Assembly (NCBI GenBank): GCA_035582835.1
Contig: JAYKAV010003266.1
Span: forward strand, 4,530,672 to 4,594,671
Direction of reading: 5' to 3'
Length of the DNA stretch: 64,000 nt
From: Phoebastria nigripes
Taxonomy: Eukaryota > Chordata > Aves > Procellariiformes > Diomedeidae
Shown: positions 14,401 to 26,916 of the stretch, piece by piece
Layout: each line of letters starts with the position of its first letter
Position numbering within the stretch: position 1 is the stretch's first letter
The notes under the pieces: model-generated
Told to the model about the DNA's origin: nothing
Databases searched by the model: none
Seen by the model: the letters and a program-made list of their open reading frames with translations, nothing else
Position numbers and translations under genes: made by a program

Positions 14401-15824
14401 GGAAATCGCTTCACACATCAAGTCGCAAAGCCCACTTTGATCTGGGGCTGCTCATGTAAATGAACACAAATCAATTGGCTGTGGTATTAACATCATCGGT
14501 GGGCGATAGGTATTCTCCTCCTGTTTCAGGCAACGTCAGGACCCATAGCCACAGTTCCTGGAGCCCCTGTACTGGGAAACACGTCCCTTGTCCTCGCTGA
14601 CTTTGATGGAGGTATGCCAGCTGGCATCAGGGGAAGATTTATCCCTTGTCACACAAGCCCATCCTGTGCAGAGCTCGACAGCAGCGCTGGGAACACTAAC
14701 ACCCAGGAGCAGAGTTTCCTTAAGTGGATTCAGCAGACCTGGGCTCAGTTCTCCGTTTTAACAGCCTCTGGCCTGGGATGGCCTGGCCCAAAATGTGACA
14801 CAACCCAGTCTGACTAGATTTAGTTCAGGGCTCCACAGTAGCACCCTCTGCGATGCTGCTTTCTCCCTCTGAGCTCTTCCAGCCAATGCTTGTTAAGCCT
14901 CATCACAAACTGTAAACCTCAACCCAGAGTTCCCATCACCGCCTCAAGCACGCCACCCAAGCGTTGTTACATCTTCTGCACGACTCAAGCAAATCATTTA
15001 ATCTCGGTACCTCATTTCCTGTAAGGGATCATTTCTCCTCTGTTTCTTCATCTCTGGGATAAAGACTACCCCCAGCTTTAGGTACAGCGCTGAGGGATGC
15101 TGGCCATGCAGAGGGGGTCTAGCTGCGATGGCAATTCAAATGCTCTCCCTGCTCCCAAGCCCAGACAAGCCAAGATGCAACAGCCATCTCCCCACAGGAG
15201 CTGCACCAGCAGCCGATTCATTCCCAAGTGACTTTCACATGAGATACAGCTTCCAAAGGCTAATGACAGCACACGTGCTGCTGCAGCATGCAGAGCTGAC
15301 CGAATAGCTTATCGCCTTCCCCTCAGCTTGTTACACCTTGGCAGCTTTGTATCTGGGAAAAAGGAGCACTGAGAAACCATTACACTCCGAGCTCCCTAGC
15401 AGGGCCTGGCATGGCTTTGAAAACAAAAAGCTCAGATAGACACAGGCTCGGTTTCCTCTGGCTGCTTTATCTCCCCAAGAGGTCTGTGCAGGCAGCAGCA
15501 GTGCAGGAGCCCCACACAACATCTTGCCAGTGCAGTCACCAGTCCATTCAGTTCAGCTTTTCACAGGGAGAACACGGTGCCTTTGAAAGATTTCCGATTA
15601 CCAGCAAAAAGGTCAGGCAGCCCATCAGTACTCTGAGAGGGCACAATCCAGGGAGCCACACAGATGCTCCCCTGTGCACCCCAGGAGAGGAGCCAGCACC
15701 CCCACTTGCACAGAGTGGACGTAGACAAGGAGTCGAGCTTTACCCCTCAACTGCTTCCGATTTCCCCGAAGTACCATCACCCGGTTTTGGGGAGATGCAG
15801 GCACAAGGGGAGACTCTTTGCCCT
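5486..15824. other. Intergenic, low-complexity tracts only
   Basis: No gene can be supported. Notable simple sequence: A-rich tracts at about 6948-6970 and 7119-7174, and a 16-T run at 8435-8450. Single ambiguous bases are scattered through it. The 153-codon frame at 6745-7206 is driven by the A-rich tracts. Confidence 0.65.
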
Positions 15825-15855
15825 GGGGGGGGGAAAATGGGGGGCAAAGCTGGGG
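15825..15855 (+). other. G-run cluster with G-quadruplex potential
   Basis: Runs of nine, six and four G are separated by AAAAT and CAAAGCT. The nine-G run can supply two tetrad columns, giving the four G-tracts a quadruplex needs. Confidence 0.4.
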
Positions 15856-16413
15856 CACAGCGGTTCAGCTCAGGCCACTGAGCAGAGGAATCAGAAGCGG
15901 GACCGGGTCCGTCCATTGCCTGCAGGGCACCAGGCAGGGAGCGAAGCCTGGCCTGTCGCATCCAGAGCCGCTCCTCCGTGCAGCGGAGCTGTGCTCTCTC
16001 AGGCGGAAGAGACTGCAGCTCCCCTCCACACACTGAAACCAGCTCTGTTGCCAGTTCCTTCCAGTATGTAAAACAAAGAGATGACAGCTCCCAGCGACAA
16101 TGAAATTACAGTTTAGGGGAGCCCTGTACCTGTCAGGAAACAAAGCCCTGACCCTCCAGGCTGTCTTCAGAGCTCTGCAGATTGCTCAGGCACCATTGTT
16201 AGAGGTTTTGTTTCTTCTTGCAAGTGTGGGAAGAGAGAATTGTCCTCAGCCACCAGCAGCAGCAAACACAGACGTGGTGGAAACAGCCTGTGAAATTAAT
16301 GGAAACGGCTTCTTTCCTCCATGAGGAGCAGAGGAGCCTTTGGCAAAAGGGCTGGAAACTTGGAGAGTCTCCTACCTTCTTCAGCAAGAGTGCCACGACC
16401 TCCAGCACGTCGG
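15856..16413. other. Intergenic, nothing supportable
   Basis: GC-rich unique sequence. No gene, repeat or RNA recognised. Confidence 0.65.
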
Positions 16414-16449
16414 GAGAGGAGAGGAGAGGAGAGGAGAGGAGAGGAGAGG
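16414..16449. repeat. (GAGAG)n pentanucleotide microsatellite
   Basis: About seven perfect copies of GAGAG in a row. Confidence 0.95.
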
Positions 16450-17929
16450 CTGAGCTGACACAGCGCCAGCCCACATCCTGACCTCCAGCTCTGCAGGTCC
16501 CCATGGGACACAGCGCACACCCCAAAGGAGAGAAAGGCGAGAAATGCGAGAAATGCAATGCCATGGCAGACAGGGCCAAGAGCCCTCCCTGGTCCAGGGC
16601 AGCCCTGAGAAACCATCTGGGCCTGGTGCAGTGGCAGGGATGGCTGGGAAAGCGAGCTGGGGAGGCAAAGGACTCAGATTTAACTCAGGTGGGCAGCGAA
16701 AGTTCAACCCCATTCAGTCCTCAGTGGGGGTGAACTCCAGTTGCCAGCTCAAGTTCAGCACAGGGTGCCTGGCTTTCCTCTTCTTTTAGCTCAAACTCAG
16801 TAGAGACTTTTTTTTTCCCCTTCCTCTAGTGCAGATCAATCCATGGAAATGAGCTCAAAGACAGGATTGCGTTGTTTGCGTGTGCTTTAAGGATGCAATA
16901 TAAGGCAACTAACGGCATCCTGGAGCCTCAGGCAAACTCCCTGCAGACAAAACACCAACGTGTTATAAAGCAGCTTATTCACTTCACGATGCAGCCCTGC
17001 CTCGGGCTGTAGGAAAGCGGTGAAGACGGGCCGGACAGCGGCTGCAGGTGGCACCGNGCGGGTGGGCTCCCCTGCTCCACGCGAGCAAAATGGCTGCAGC
17101 GTCAGCGTGCAGGTAGGCTTCCCTGCATTGACAGCAAGAAGCTGGGCTGCTGTGGAGCATGCAGAGGGAGAGTTTCTAATTAAAATCCCCCAGGAAACGG
17201 CTTTGGAAAGAGAGAAGNNNNNNNNNNNNNNNNAAAAAAAAAATTCACAATTGTGAAATTCCTGACTGAACCATTTCATTTTCGTTTTATACTACAATAG
17301 GAGGAACGCAAACAATAGCTGAAAGGAAACACTCTGATTGTCATGAAGCAAAGTGCCACGTTCATTTTTCATCAAACATGGATGAACCCTATTAAAAAAA
17401 AAAAAAAGATATATCAATTTCCTCACTTCATTATCTTCCCCCCCACAGAAAAAATGTCCCCTCAGGACAGCTCACTGCCGGCTCCATTCCCAGCCCTGNC
17501 GCCCTGGTCTGCTGCCCCAGAGCCGCTCCGGCCGCTCTCCTCCTGCCTTCCTCCCCAGATCTGAGAGATTTGGGAAGGAAAGGCAGAGGAATGGNCAGAT
17601 CCTCACCCTGAGGGCCATGCCAGGCCACCATTCCCTCAGTGCCAGCACCACCACAAAATGGCCGCGTNCCCTACGAGGCCTGGCCATGGCACCACAGCTG
17701 GTCCCTGTCAGGCTGACCACATCCAGCTACNAACAAAGCACTCATCCCCCTCCACAGTGGCAAAGAAGGGGAAAATGAAGAAAATTTTGACCAGCATCAC
17801 TGCCGCGAGGACCGGGAGGGCCATCCTTCCCACCATGGCGCCTGCCTGGGGCAGCCTCTCGTGGGGTGACAGGGCTGGGTGACAGGGCTGGGTGACACCC
17901 GCTCGAGGGGGGATTAACCCGGCCGTGCT
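16450..17929. other. Intergenic, nothing supportable
   Basis: Contains the 16-N gap, an A-tract near 17393-17407, and 2.5 copies of a 13-bp unit (GGGTGACAGGGCT) from about 17864. The first 250 bp or so of the GC-rich part (17470-17960) hold several N. Confidence 0.6.
17218..17233. other. Short assembly gap (16 N) in intergenic DNA
   Basis: The N run sits between AGAGAAG and an A-tract of ten, so it is probably a purine-rich stretch that failed to assemble. Confidence 0.99.
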
Positions 17930-18125
17930 CACTTACACTGTTACCGTGGTAACGCCCGCTCGGTACAGCGTGTGAAACACTCCATTCGCTTATTGATTGA
18001 GCCGCCGTCAAATTCAATCACAAGTGAAAATGGATTTTTTAATGCGACTATTAGCTGCTTTTGAAAGGCAAATTGAGTTCAGTTATACCGAGTCAGCCAT
18101 CAAAAAACAATTTGCTGTCAGCCAG
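17930..18125. promoter_or_regulatory. Candidate enhancer: RFX X-box and paired PBX-like sites in an AT-rich island
   Basis: GTTACC-GT-GGTAAC at 17940-17953 matches the X-box consensus GTNRCC(N0-3)RGYAAC at every position. About 40 bp on, TGATTGA (17994-18000) and its reverse complement TCAATCA (18014-18020) face each other; these resemble PBX/PREP sites. A run of short AT-rich words follows to about 18120 and ends sharply at GC-rich DNA, as conserved non-coding elements often do. Conservation itself cannot be seen here. Confidence 0.35.
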
Positions 18126-21100
18126 ACGGTCCGGCGAGGTGCCCGGCCCAGGGAGAGCCACAGAGGGGAGCAAAGGCCGCTCGCCCACGTTTTGGGAGGC
18201 CCGAGCCAGGAATGGAGGGGAAATAAGGCTTCCCCCCACCCCCCAATAAGGCACTGGATGAGGAAGATGAGGTGCAAGGCTGGGCTTTGAGGAGCTGGCA
18301 TGGACACTGCCCCACATCTCTGCGATGCAACAGGGCCAGAAAGCCATCACCTGCCCTGGGGAGTTCAAAGACGGCAATATGAATGATGGGGTTCATCATA
18401 ACAACCCAAGCTGGGCTTCAGGATGAGCAAGATGGAGGCTCTCCCCAAACATCAGGGTGTACGAGAGAAGCCAAGACAAGAAGGACACACAACCCAAGCG
18501 ATCACAACAGGCTCCTGTCTGCATCGAGAAGACCAAAGCGAAGCCAAGCCAGCATCACCCATCTCCGTACCACCCCACATCCAACACGATTCAACAAAGC
18601 TCATTTCCTTCTAGCAGCTGGAAAATAAGATTTTTCCCCTCACTGATTAGGGAAGGAGATTCTCATTAGTATGTTAAGTGAGGATCAATATTGCAGCCAA
18701 GTCTGAAATCAGCCCTGTCTGGCGAGGTGCTGAGCACACCAGTTTCCCCAGTTTGGGGTTGAGCACCGTCCCTGGGGGCACAGACAGTGTTGCTCCAGGA
18801 TGGCTTCACAGGGACCAAGAGGTGGCGATGGAGGAAGGTGGTAGGACAGGACAGAGCAGCTTTTTGCTAAAACTTGAAGTTTGGACAAAACTATGCCAGG
18901 TGTGCCTGGATTTGCCTGCATACATGTATCTATAAGAAAAAAACTCTATACGTAAAAAACACTTAAAAATATATACCCCTTTTTTTTTTTTTTCTGCAGA
19001 GCTCAAGGACTATAACATGGTCCGTTAATTGTAAACTCAGTTTTTCAGAAGCCCTGAGAACCTAAAAAAGCAGACCTCAAATAAATAAATAAAAATCCAG
19101 CTGCACTTTGGGGTACCGACCTTTCCAATTGTCCTCTCAATCCCACGAGCAAACTTACTCACGGGCATTATTAAACACTTGCAAAAACAGTCCAGAAATT
19201 TCTATAGTGGCATAATCCAAAGAGATCTGCTTTCAAAGAGTCTGTGCTTCCTGCAAAGCTTGTAGTCTCAGCTAATCAGAGCTTAACCACATGTTTGTGG
19301 CGGATGAAATAGTATCATTTTGCAATTATTATCATTCAAATATTATTTATTTAACCTGCAGCCACATTATATTGACTGCAGAATTGCTGTCATTTTCACT
19401 TTTGATGGCTCTCTTATTGAGCTGAGCTTGAGGAATTGTGCATGGTGTTCCCGGCACAGGAGACATTTTTTCCCTGCATGCTCACCCTCTCCCCAGCCAA
19501 ACCCAAGTCTCTGCTTCAAAGCTGGTGGTATTTGGTGCTGGCATCCCCGAATAAAGGGCCATTTACAGGCCTTTTCACATCTTTTCCTCTGCTCCACCTT
19601 CCTCTACTGGTCATATTTGGGGAATTAATCCATTCTTACCATCAATACAAAGCACCATGCACCAAAGCGTTCCAGATGCCAAAGGACAGAAAGTGGTCTT
19701 TATGCCACCTTTGCAACCTCTCCAGCTGTTCTGAAAGCTCGTATATAAGAGCTATAGAGGTGTGGCAGCAGCTGACGGGCTCTGTGCACCCCAGAAAGTA
19801 AAAATGCAGAGCTAATAGCCTACCTTGTGCTAAAAACCCTTCTCCAAGGGAGGCTGCAGGGAAGCAGCGAGGTGGGTCACAGCCACCGTCCCCGGTTTTT
19901 GCAGCAAAATAAGTACCAAGGGGTGCGTTTCTCAAGATCTGAATGCCAGCAGGGTAAAAAAAAAAAATCTGCTCTCCCTCTGTCTCCTGGCCGTGATTCT
20001 TCTCTCACACATCCCTCCCCTGAAGCTTAGTGAGATGTATTCATACAACAGGAAATCTCCTTCGCTTTTTTCTTTTTTCCTCTCTTTTAATTTTCCCCAA
20101 GTGTAAAGGATGAAGTCATCTCTCCTCTGGTGATGAAACATCTGCCTGGAGAAGCTTGCAGTGCAATGGAACATATTTTGATCACTGCTACATCTAATTA
20201 CAGAGAAGAGAAAAGTCACAAAGCAGGGTTTGGAATTTTTTTTTTCCCCCCAAAAAAAACACAAGGCATCTGAAAAATAATAGAAAAGCAGCAGCACTGA
20301 CAATCAGACCAGAGGCAGCTTCCCCATCAGCCTTGAAAAACAGCACCAGAATACAGAGCCCACTTGGAAAGAGAAAGATTTCAAAGAGTGAGATCAGGGA
20401 AAGATGAATTGCCCATGCCAAGGTCCCATGGGAATCAAATCAGAATCTCAGCATCCTCAAAGCCAGAGATCACTCAAGCCAGGACACGGTAATAGGTCTA
20501 CAAGTCCATCCTTCTGGGTTCACCAACATTTATTCAAGGTCAGGTTCTTGCAGATCCCTCACACCTACTCTAATGCACAAGGAAAGGAGGGACAGTGGTG
20601 GGGGAGAGAGACATCTGCGAGAACAATGTTAAGCCTTAATGACTGACTCATGTTCACAAGTGTCAAGACCAACCAAATATTTGATCTTCAGGAGCCAACA
20701 TGCAGAGGGAGCAAAGGTTTGCTCTCAAAACAGAGAAGCACTGGCTTACCCGAGACAGAGGCAGTGATACTGCAGCTCCAGAAGGAAGTCCAGGTTGTTG
20801 TAGGGAAGGTCTGAAGGCATTCAGATACAGCTTAAAGCAAGCAACGGCAGTGGCAGAGCCCTCACGTTGGCTTCAATTCCTGAAGAAAGCATGCTGACAA
20901 CGGGAGAGGTCTCAAAGGCACGGCAGGCATCACCACCCACATCCCCTTGATATTCAGGAGGGGCTGATTGCCTCCCTTGTTTATCGCTTTGAAAATTTCA
21001 CTGTGAAACATTAGTGGGGTGCAGCCTCCAGCCGCTCTAGGATGTTGTTCNCCGCAGGAAATAAAGATTTTAGAAGTTCAAAATAAAGCCCTGATCATAA

Positions 21101-23449
21101 TTATTGCTATTTCCCTGTCTTGCTCTTCAAGCTGAAAGGGAGTCCGTGGCTAACCAGAAACAAACACCACCTCTAACAAGACCTTGCATGGCAAGGAACC
21201 AAACACAGACACCTGGGGAGCCTGCTCCGCTGTTTCACTGGAGGTATGATGACAGGTTGTTTATAGCAGCTTACAGAAAGGTAGTGTAAAATAAACAGAA
21301 GGCTACCTTCCTTCCACACCTCTCCCCACTGAATTTCAAGGGAAAACTTGATTTCTTTCTAAACATTTCAAGTTTCCAGAAGAGGAAAACAAAACACTGT
21401 CTGTAATGAATGGAGTTTGGCAGCTGTTTGGGACAGGTATGGCACTTAAAGCTGTGGGAAACTGGCCCAAAACCTTCCGACGCTGCAAGGAAACAAACAG
21501 TTGATGGGAAAGATGCCTGCATACAGGCGGGGGGCGGGGTGTCCCAAGTCCCCATTTTCCTTCACAGATATTTGTTGCCAGCGTTCTGCTGGCACACTGG
21601 CCCCCATCCATTTTGCCAGCAAGCTCTCTTCTAAAACAACTGCTCAAAGGATCATATTCTCTGCTTCTTATACTGCTTGAGTGTGAAGACACACAAGTGA
21701 GCAGCAGGTGCCTTTCTCAAGCAAACAACACACACTGATTTAATCCAAGTCCATCCACACACGAAGAACAGGCTGAAGTAGCTGGAGCATACAGACCTCA
21801 TCACCACCATGAGAAAAAAAAAATGGATACGCTTAGAAATCATGCCTGCCATAGATGTTCTGGGCTATTCCTGAAAGGTCACGTCCCTCCACGTTGTAGG
21901 TTTCCACCAAGTTGTGTCTGTCAGGGAGAGAGAAAAATATGACCCTAGGGCTCTCCAAGATGGAATTAGTCCTCCAAATTCTCCCCTTTGGGCACGTGCA
22001 TCTGTGCATGGAGGGAGCACGTAGTCATCTTTGCAGAGCACCACATACTCCCAATTCCTCAAGCAGCCCAGATTTAGTGTTGACAAGGTCAAATACAAGA
22101 AGAAAGCTTACCCAGGGCTAATGGGAGGCAGCGTTGGAAGATTAGTCACCATCCAGATGTCTGCGTTTGCAGGGAAAGAAAGAAGTGCTGGAAAAAAAGA
22201 CCAGCTGATGAGGGGTGGAGGACATGAGAGACGCAAGATGCTGTGGGACTCGGACGCTGGTATTCAGTCGCTGGCTCTACCTCCAAGCTGCACAGCATCT
22301 GCCTTCCTCTGTGCATGCCCCAAGTTCACCTCTTGGTCTCTGTCTCCTCTTGGGGCACTGGAAGCTCTCTCGGGCTTGCAAGGGCAAGTTCTTCCAAGCA
22401 CAACCAAAATCCCCAAGTCCCAAGTAAGCAGGGCCAAAGGGAGAACTGGCTGTCCTAACCCCTAGCAGGACAGCCCTGAGAGAAAGACACGTTTCTTCTC
22501 AGCTATTTCTGCTGTCTTGCAGGACACAGGAGAGTGTTCCCAAGCTGATCTGCCAGTCTATTTGGAGCATCAATGTTTGCCTAAGCAAATAGCTAGGAAA
22601 GCTCCACAAATAGCGGGAGAGTTGGCTAATTGGGAAGAAGTCAGAGAACCACAGAGAAAAACACAAGCAGGCAGCACCAAAGGCAGCAAAGAGTATGGCT
22701 GAAGGGGTCTGGATACCCCAAGGGCACATTTGCCCTCCATAGATTGTTATTCTTGGTCCTAGTGCCTCTGTCAACAACACTTTCTGCATATGCAAATAGG
22801 ACCATACTCCTGCAATTACATGGCAATCAGAGGCAAATTACATTCTTGCTGTTTACTTTCAGTGTCCTTAATTAATCCGGTTATTAGACGATTAATGAAG
22901 CTTGTTTGGTGAAGAACTCATAGCATTTACAGCAAGAGCTCACACATGCACCCGGCTGGCATCTGGCTCTGCAAAACCAGCATGCTGGGCTAGAGGCAAC
23001 AAGTCCAACCCCAATCCCCGAGGCCAGCAGAATCGGGGCAACACTGCAACCTGCCCCATGGCTCCGAGGGGCTCAGGGCTTGGGTTTTCCANCCAGCCCC
23101 CCACTCCACCACTGCCCCACAGCAAGACAAGGAGCTTGGTCCNTCTGCTCAAGCTAACCACGCAATCTCAGCCCGCTGCACGTGCGACCACGCTGNTGAG
23201 CCCCCAGCAACTCGACAGCCCTCTCCAGGAAGGCTGGGGCAGTCTGGAGACACAGACCCACCCTCGCTTGCTGCTCCTCTCCAAAGGCAACAGAAACCAT
23301 ACCGGCAGCTCCTGCCAGTACAAAAGCTGTTAGAGAAGACTCCCAGCTCCGTGCAGCCGCTGGCCTCCGTCTTCCCTTCTCCGCTGCCAGCCAGCTCCCA
23401 AGACACCCTGCCCTCCCCAAAGGTCACCCCAGCTTGTGTTTGGTTAAGC
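18126..23449. other. Intergenic, nothing supportable
   Basis: No gene is recognised. Simple sequence includes a T-run at 18980-18993. A TAAT-rich patch occurs at 22862-22905. Open frames are all under 145 codons and unrecognised. Confidence 0.65.
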
Positions 23450-23600
23450 TGCTGATAATTAAGTGGCATGTTCATCTAATGATCAAATTGCTGCACCAGG
23501 AGCATGAAAGACTGAGGAGAACTAATTAAGAAGCTCATTTGCATACTCCAGCGTTTCCGGTGCATGTATGGGGTTCCCATAGCAACCAGTACAAAAGCTG
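23450..23600. promoter_or_regulatory. Candidate enhancer: POU octamer plus X-box-like site
   Basis: A perfect octamer ATTTGCAT lies at 23537-23544. GTTCCCATAGCAAC at 23573-23586 matches the palindromic X-box GTTGCCATGGCAAC at 12 of 14 positions. Several TAAT and TGAT words lie upstream, including ATAATTAAG and CTAATTAAG. It sits in the gene-free region downstream of GRM4. Confidence 0.3.
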
Positions 23601-26600
23601 ATGATGGTGTGTGGGTTTTATTGGGTTTTAAGTGCTGTTCCTTCCCTTTGTTATCCCCAGCAGATGACAAAGGCTCTGCAAGGAAGGTGGTGTGACTCCC
23701 GGCTCGGGAGGGGGATTTCTGCACAGCAAGGAGGAATGTGAACGTGCTGCAAGCGTAGCNGGGGACTGATCCTACTCACGGTGCCATTCAATTCAGACAC
23801 CTGGAGAGCAGGTAGCTTGGGGTTGGATGCACAGACCGAGGACAGACTTGAACATAAATCCCTGACCTGATACTGCTCTATCAAAGAGACCTTCATGAGT
23901 CACTTTGGCCCCATCTCCATAAGAAGCAGACAGCTCCAGAGAGAAGTTTTGCAGGGGATTACACCAAATTTCACAGCATCCCAGTGTACAAGCACCCTGC
24001 ATTAGGGGTTGGCTGCAGGGACCTCTGGGTGCTGCTAGCAGCACTAGGACATGTTGAACACTATGGGACTGGGCGAGAGCCCCTAAAGACTGCATCCCAG
24101 TATGGGCAAAAAGAAAACTGGACACATGCCAGTGAGGATGCCAGCTCAAGTCACAGTGGGTTCCCAGCACTGGAATGCAGTCCAGTCCATGCTCCCTTCA
24201 TCATGTCACTTTTCCTAAGCACTGAGATTTTTTTCTGCTTTGTATTTCTGGCAAGAAACCTTTGCATTTAGATAAGGAATAAAGCCTGGGATCAGATCTG
24301 AACTCTGCAGCAGAGAAGATCAACGTTTTAATGAATTAAATATATTCTAAACTAAATGTAACCTCTTAGCGCTCAAAAATTTGAGCGAGAATAACTTGAA
24401 GAAAAAGCCAACAATCCAACTCATTTCAGCTCTCTCTGGCTGTGAACTGGCCACAAGCCAATCAATTATCTTGAATTTATTCGTTATTCAACTTCCCTCC
24501 AACAGCCAATTTCCAGGCTGTGAATTGTAGGTGAGCAGTTCCTCCTGCAATGGCCACACTCTCATCTCAGAGCAGTTTGCAGGGAAGCAGCTTCGCTGGG
24601 CTGCCTGGGAACAACGCTTGGCCCAGGGCCATGCACAGCGTTACACGGGCTGGAGCAAGGCAGGACGCTCTAGCTGGCATGTTCAGCATTAGACAGTGCC
24701 GCGGGGATTTGGAGGGACATAGGTTGTTTGACATCCAGCAGCAGCATTTACAGATGCAAATACAGCCCAAGCTGCAAGGAGCATCCCCCAAAGGCTGTGC
24801 AGTCCTGCCAGGCCTGGGAAGATACATTTAAATTCCTCCCCATTAATTTGTTATTGTGCAGGGAGGACATATAGTGTGAGCCTCGTAGCCCTTCATCAGC
24901 AAAGCATGTTTTGTCGCGGAGACCAGATGCCTGCAATTGAAACACGAAGACCCAGNGTGCGCGCAGATGTTTGCTAGGCTTGGCAGGGCGGTCTTGGGAG
25001 TGGGAGGCTGTAGGGATGAGACCTCAGCTGTTCTGTTCCAGGCTAAGCCCATCCTGGGCTGCCCCCACTTCAGCTGCCCCAGAGCCTGAAGGTTGGGGTG
25101 CAGACGGAGCAGGGCTGCCCCCCTCTCCCAGGGCACTGCAAGGAGACCGATGCTGAAGATCACAAACAAGGCAGCAGAGGAAGCAGTGCTAGTACTTCAT
25201 GCAGCCCACGCACACACCACGGTTACACTGCAGCTAAACCACGTGCATGCACAATTGGGACTTGTGGACACCTGAAGCTCTCACACTGCACCTTGCTATT
25301 ANCCACGCTAATACAGAAGGAGCCCTTCCTCTGTCCCCAGTCCACCCAGCATCCTGGAAAGATCTCCTAAGCCAGCCTTCAAGCTGGAAGAAATCCCCCT
25401 TGCCCATCTAAAGCCTTCTTCTCCCCTAACATTGTTTTCATTTCCCCCTCCCCCCTTTCTTATTCTCAATAAAAACATAATTACAGGCTTTTAAAAAAAG
25501 CAAATTATAGTGACATACTTTAATTATCTCCAAGCAATGGAGGACTAAATTACACAGTCAGGGAATCAGAGGTTACCTAAAAATAAAAGCAAGAAGCTTC
25601 ATTAAATGCTAATTGCAGCTTTCGCCGCTGAAGTGAGATTTCAACACAATCTACCATTGACTCGCTCGGCCATACAAGAGAACATTGGTGCTGGGGAGAG
25701 ACCCTCACATACACACCACACACACGCCTCCATCCATGCCTGCGGGCTCCAGCCGCAGGGACCGCTTTGCCGAGGGGAAACCAGGCAGTCAGCACGTCCA
25801 GCTCCACTCTGCCACTGGTCCTTCCCCAGCCGCAGGGCTGGGGTGCTTCCACCTCTCTCTGGGGCACCCACTGCCCCCCTGAGACCACTCAGAGTCATCA
25901 CCCATCTTCTCAGCAGGACTGATGTGTTCATCACAGCTCTCCATCCTTCTTGCTGGCTTCCCACAGCCCAGGAAAATTAAGTTCAAGGTTCTGATGCTCT
26001 AGGCCAAAGGTTTCAGCTGGCAGCGGGTCTCATTGGGAGAGACGCTTCCTAGCGCAGAGATTAGCTCAACTTGCTCGCTGCAGAGCTGGTCCCCCACTGC
26101 GTAATGAACCACAACATCTGTCACAGGCTTTGCTGCCTTCTGCTCTAAATGCAAGTCGCACCTTGCTCTGAGCAGCACTCAGCTCTCCTGGGGCCGAGAC
26201 AGGACTCTGTGGCTCTCCCTGTGGGAGAGAAGCTGGATGGAGACCTGTCTCGGAGCAAGGAATGAGCCACTTTCTACTCCAGCCCTGCTCTTTCCATCCC
26301 ATTCCTCCAGATTTGCTTACTAAGGAGCCTTGCCGTGGCTTCAACAGGAGGTCTCCAGACCCAGGTGGTGGGGGAGCGATTTTTCCCCGAGTCAATGCTA
26401 CAGAGGAACAAGGGACAAGGTGGTGGGCAGACCAAGAAATTCGCAGAGAAATTATTTTGGTTTTCCATTTCCTATCGAGCTGACCTAATTGTGTCATTAA
26501 AGTCTGTAATTTGCCTCTCGCAGAAGAGAGTTAATGACAGGCTCCACGCTGCTGCCGCTCTGCACGGGGCTGGGGAGATGAGCCCGCACACAGCCCCCCG

Positions 26601-26736
26601 CTCCAGCCCCCAGCCGTGCTGCAGAAAGGGCAGTGGGACCCCAAAAGCTCCTGCTTGCCCCTGGAGAAGGGAGCTCAGGAGAGGAGCTGGGGATTGGGAA
26701 CGGCAGCTAAGGCCAACAGAAAGTTTGAGGAGGGGG
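23601..26736. other. Intergenic, a few AT-rich patches
   Basis: No gene is recognised. Holds an 18-bp inverted repeat at 24370-24387 and an AT-rich patch at about 25480-25620 with a MEF2-type CTAAAAATAA at 25577-25586. Confidence 0.6.
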
Positions 26737-26916
26737 GAGATACGAGCAGGTGATGGAGGGAGACAGCACCAGCCCAGGTTTCTCCCCCCACTTCTCAGAT
26801 TCCCAGAAAAAGTTAAAAACACGCAGGAGATACGAGCAGATGATGGAAGGAGACGGCACCAGCCTGGGTTTCTCCCCCCACTTCTCAGATTCCCAGAAAA
26901 AGCGAAAAACACGCAG
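26737..26916. repeat. Tandem duplication, two copies of a 90-bp unit
   Basis: Copy 1 is 26737-26826 and copy 2 is 26827-26916. They differ at 7 of 90 positions with no indel. The unit is a multiple of three, so frames stay open through both copies on both strands. Confidence 0.95.
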
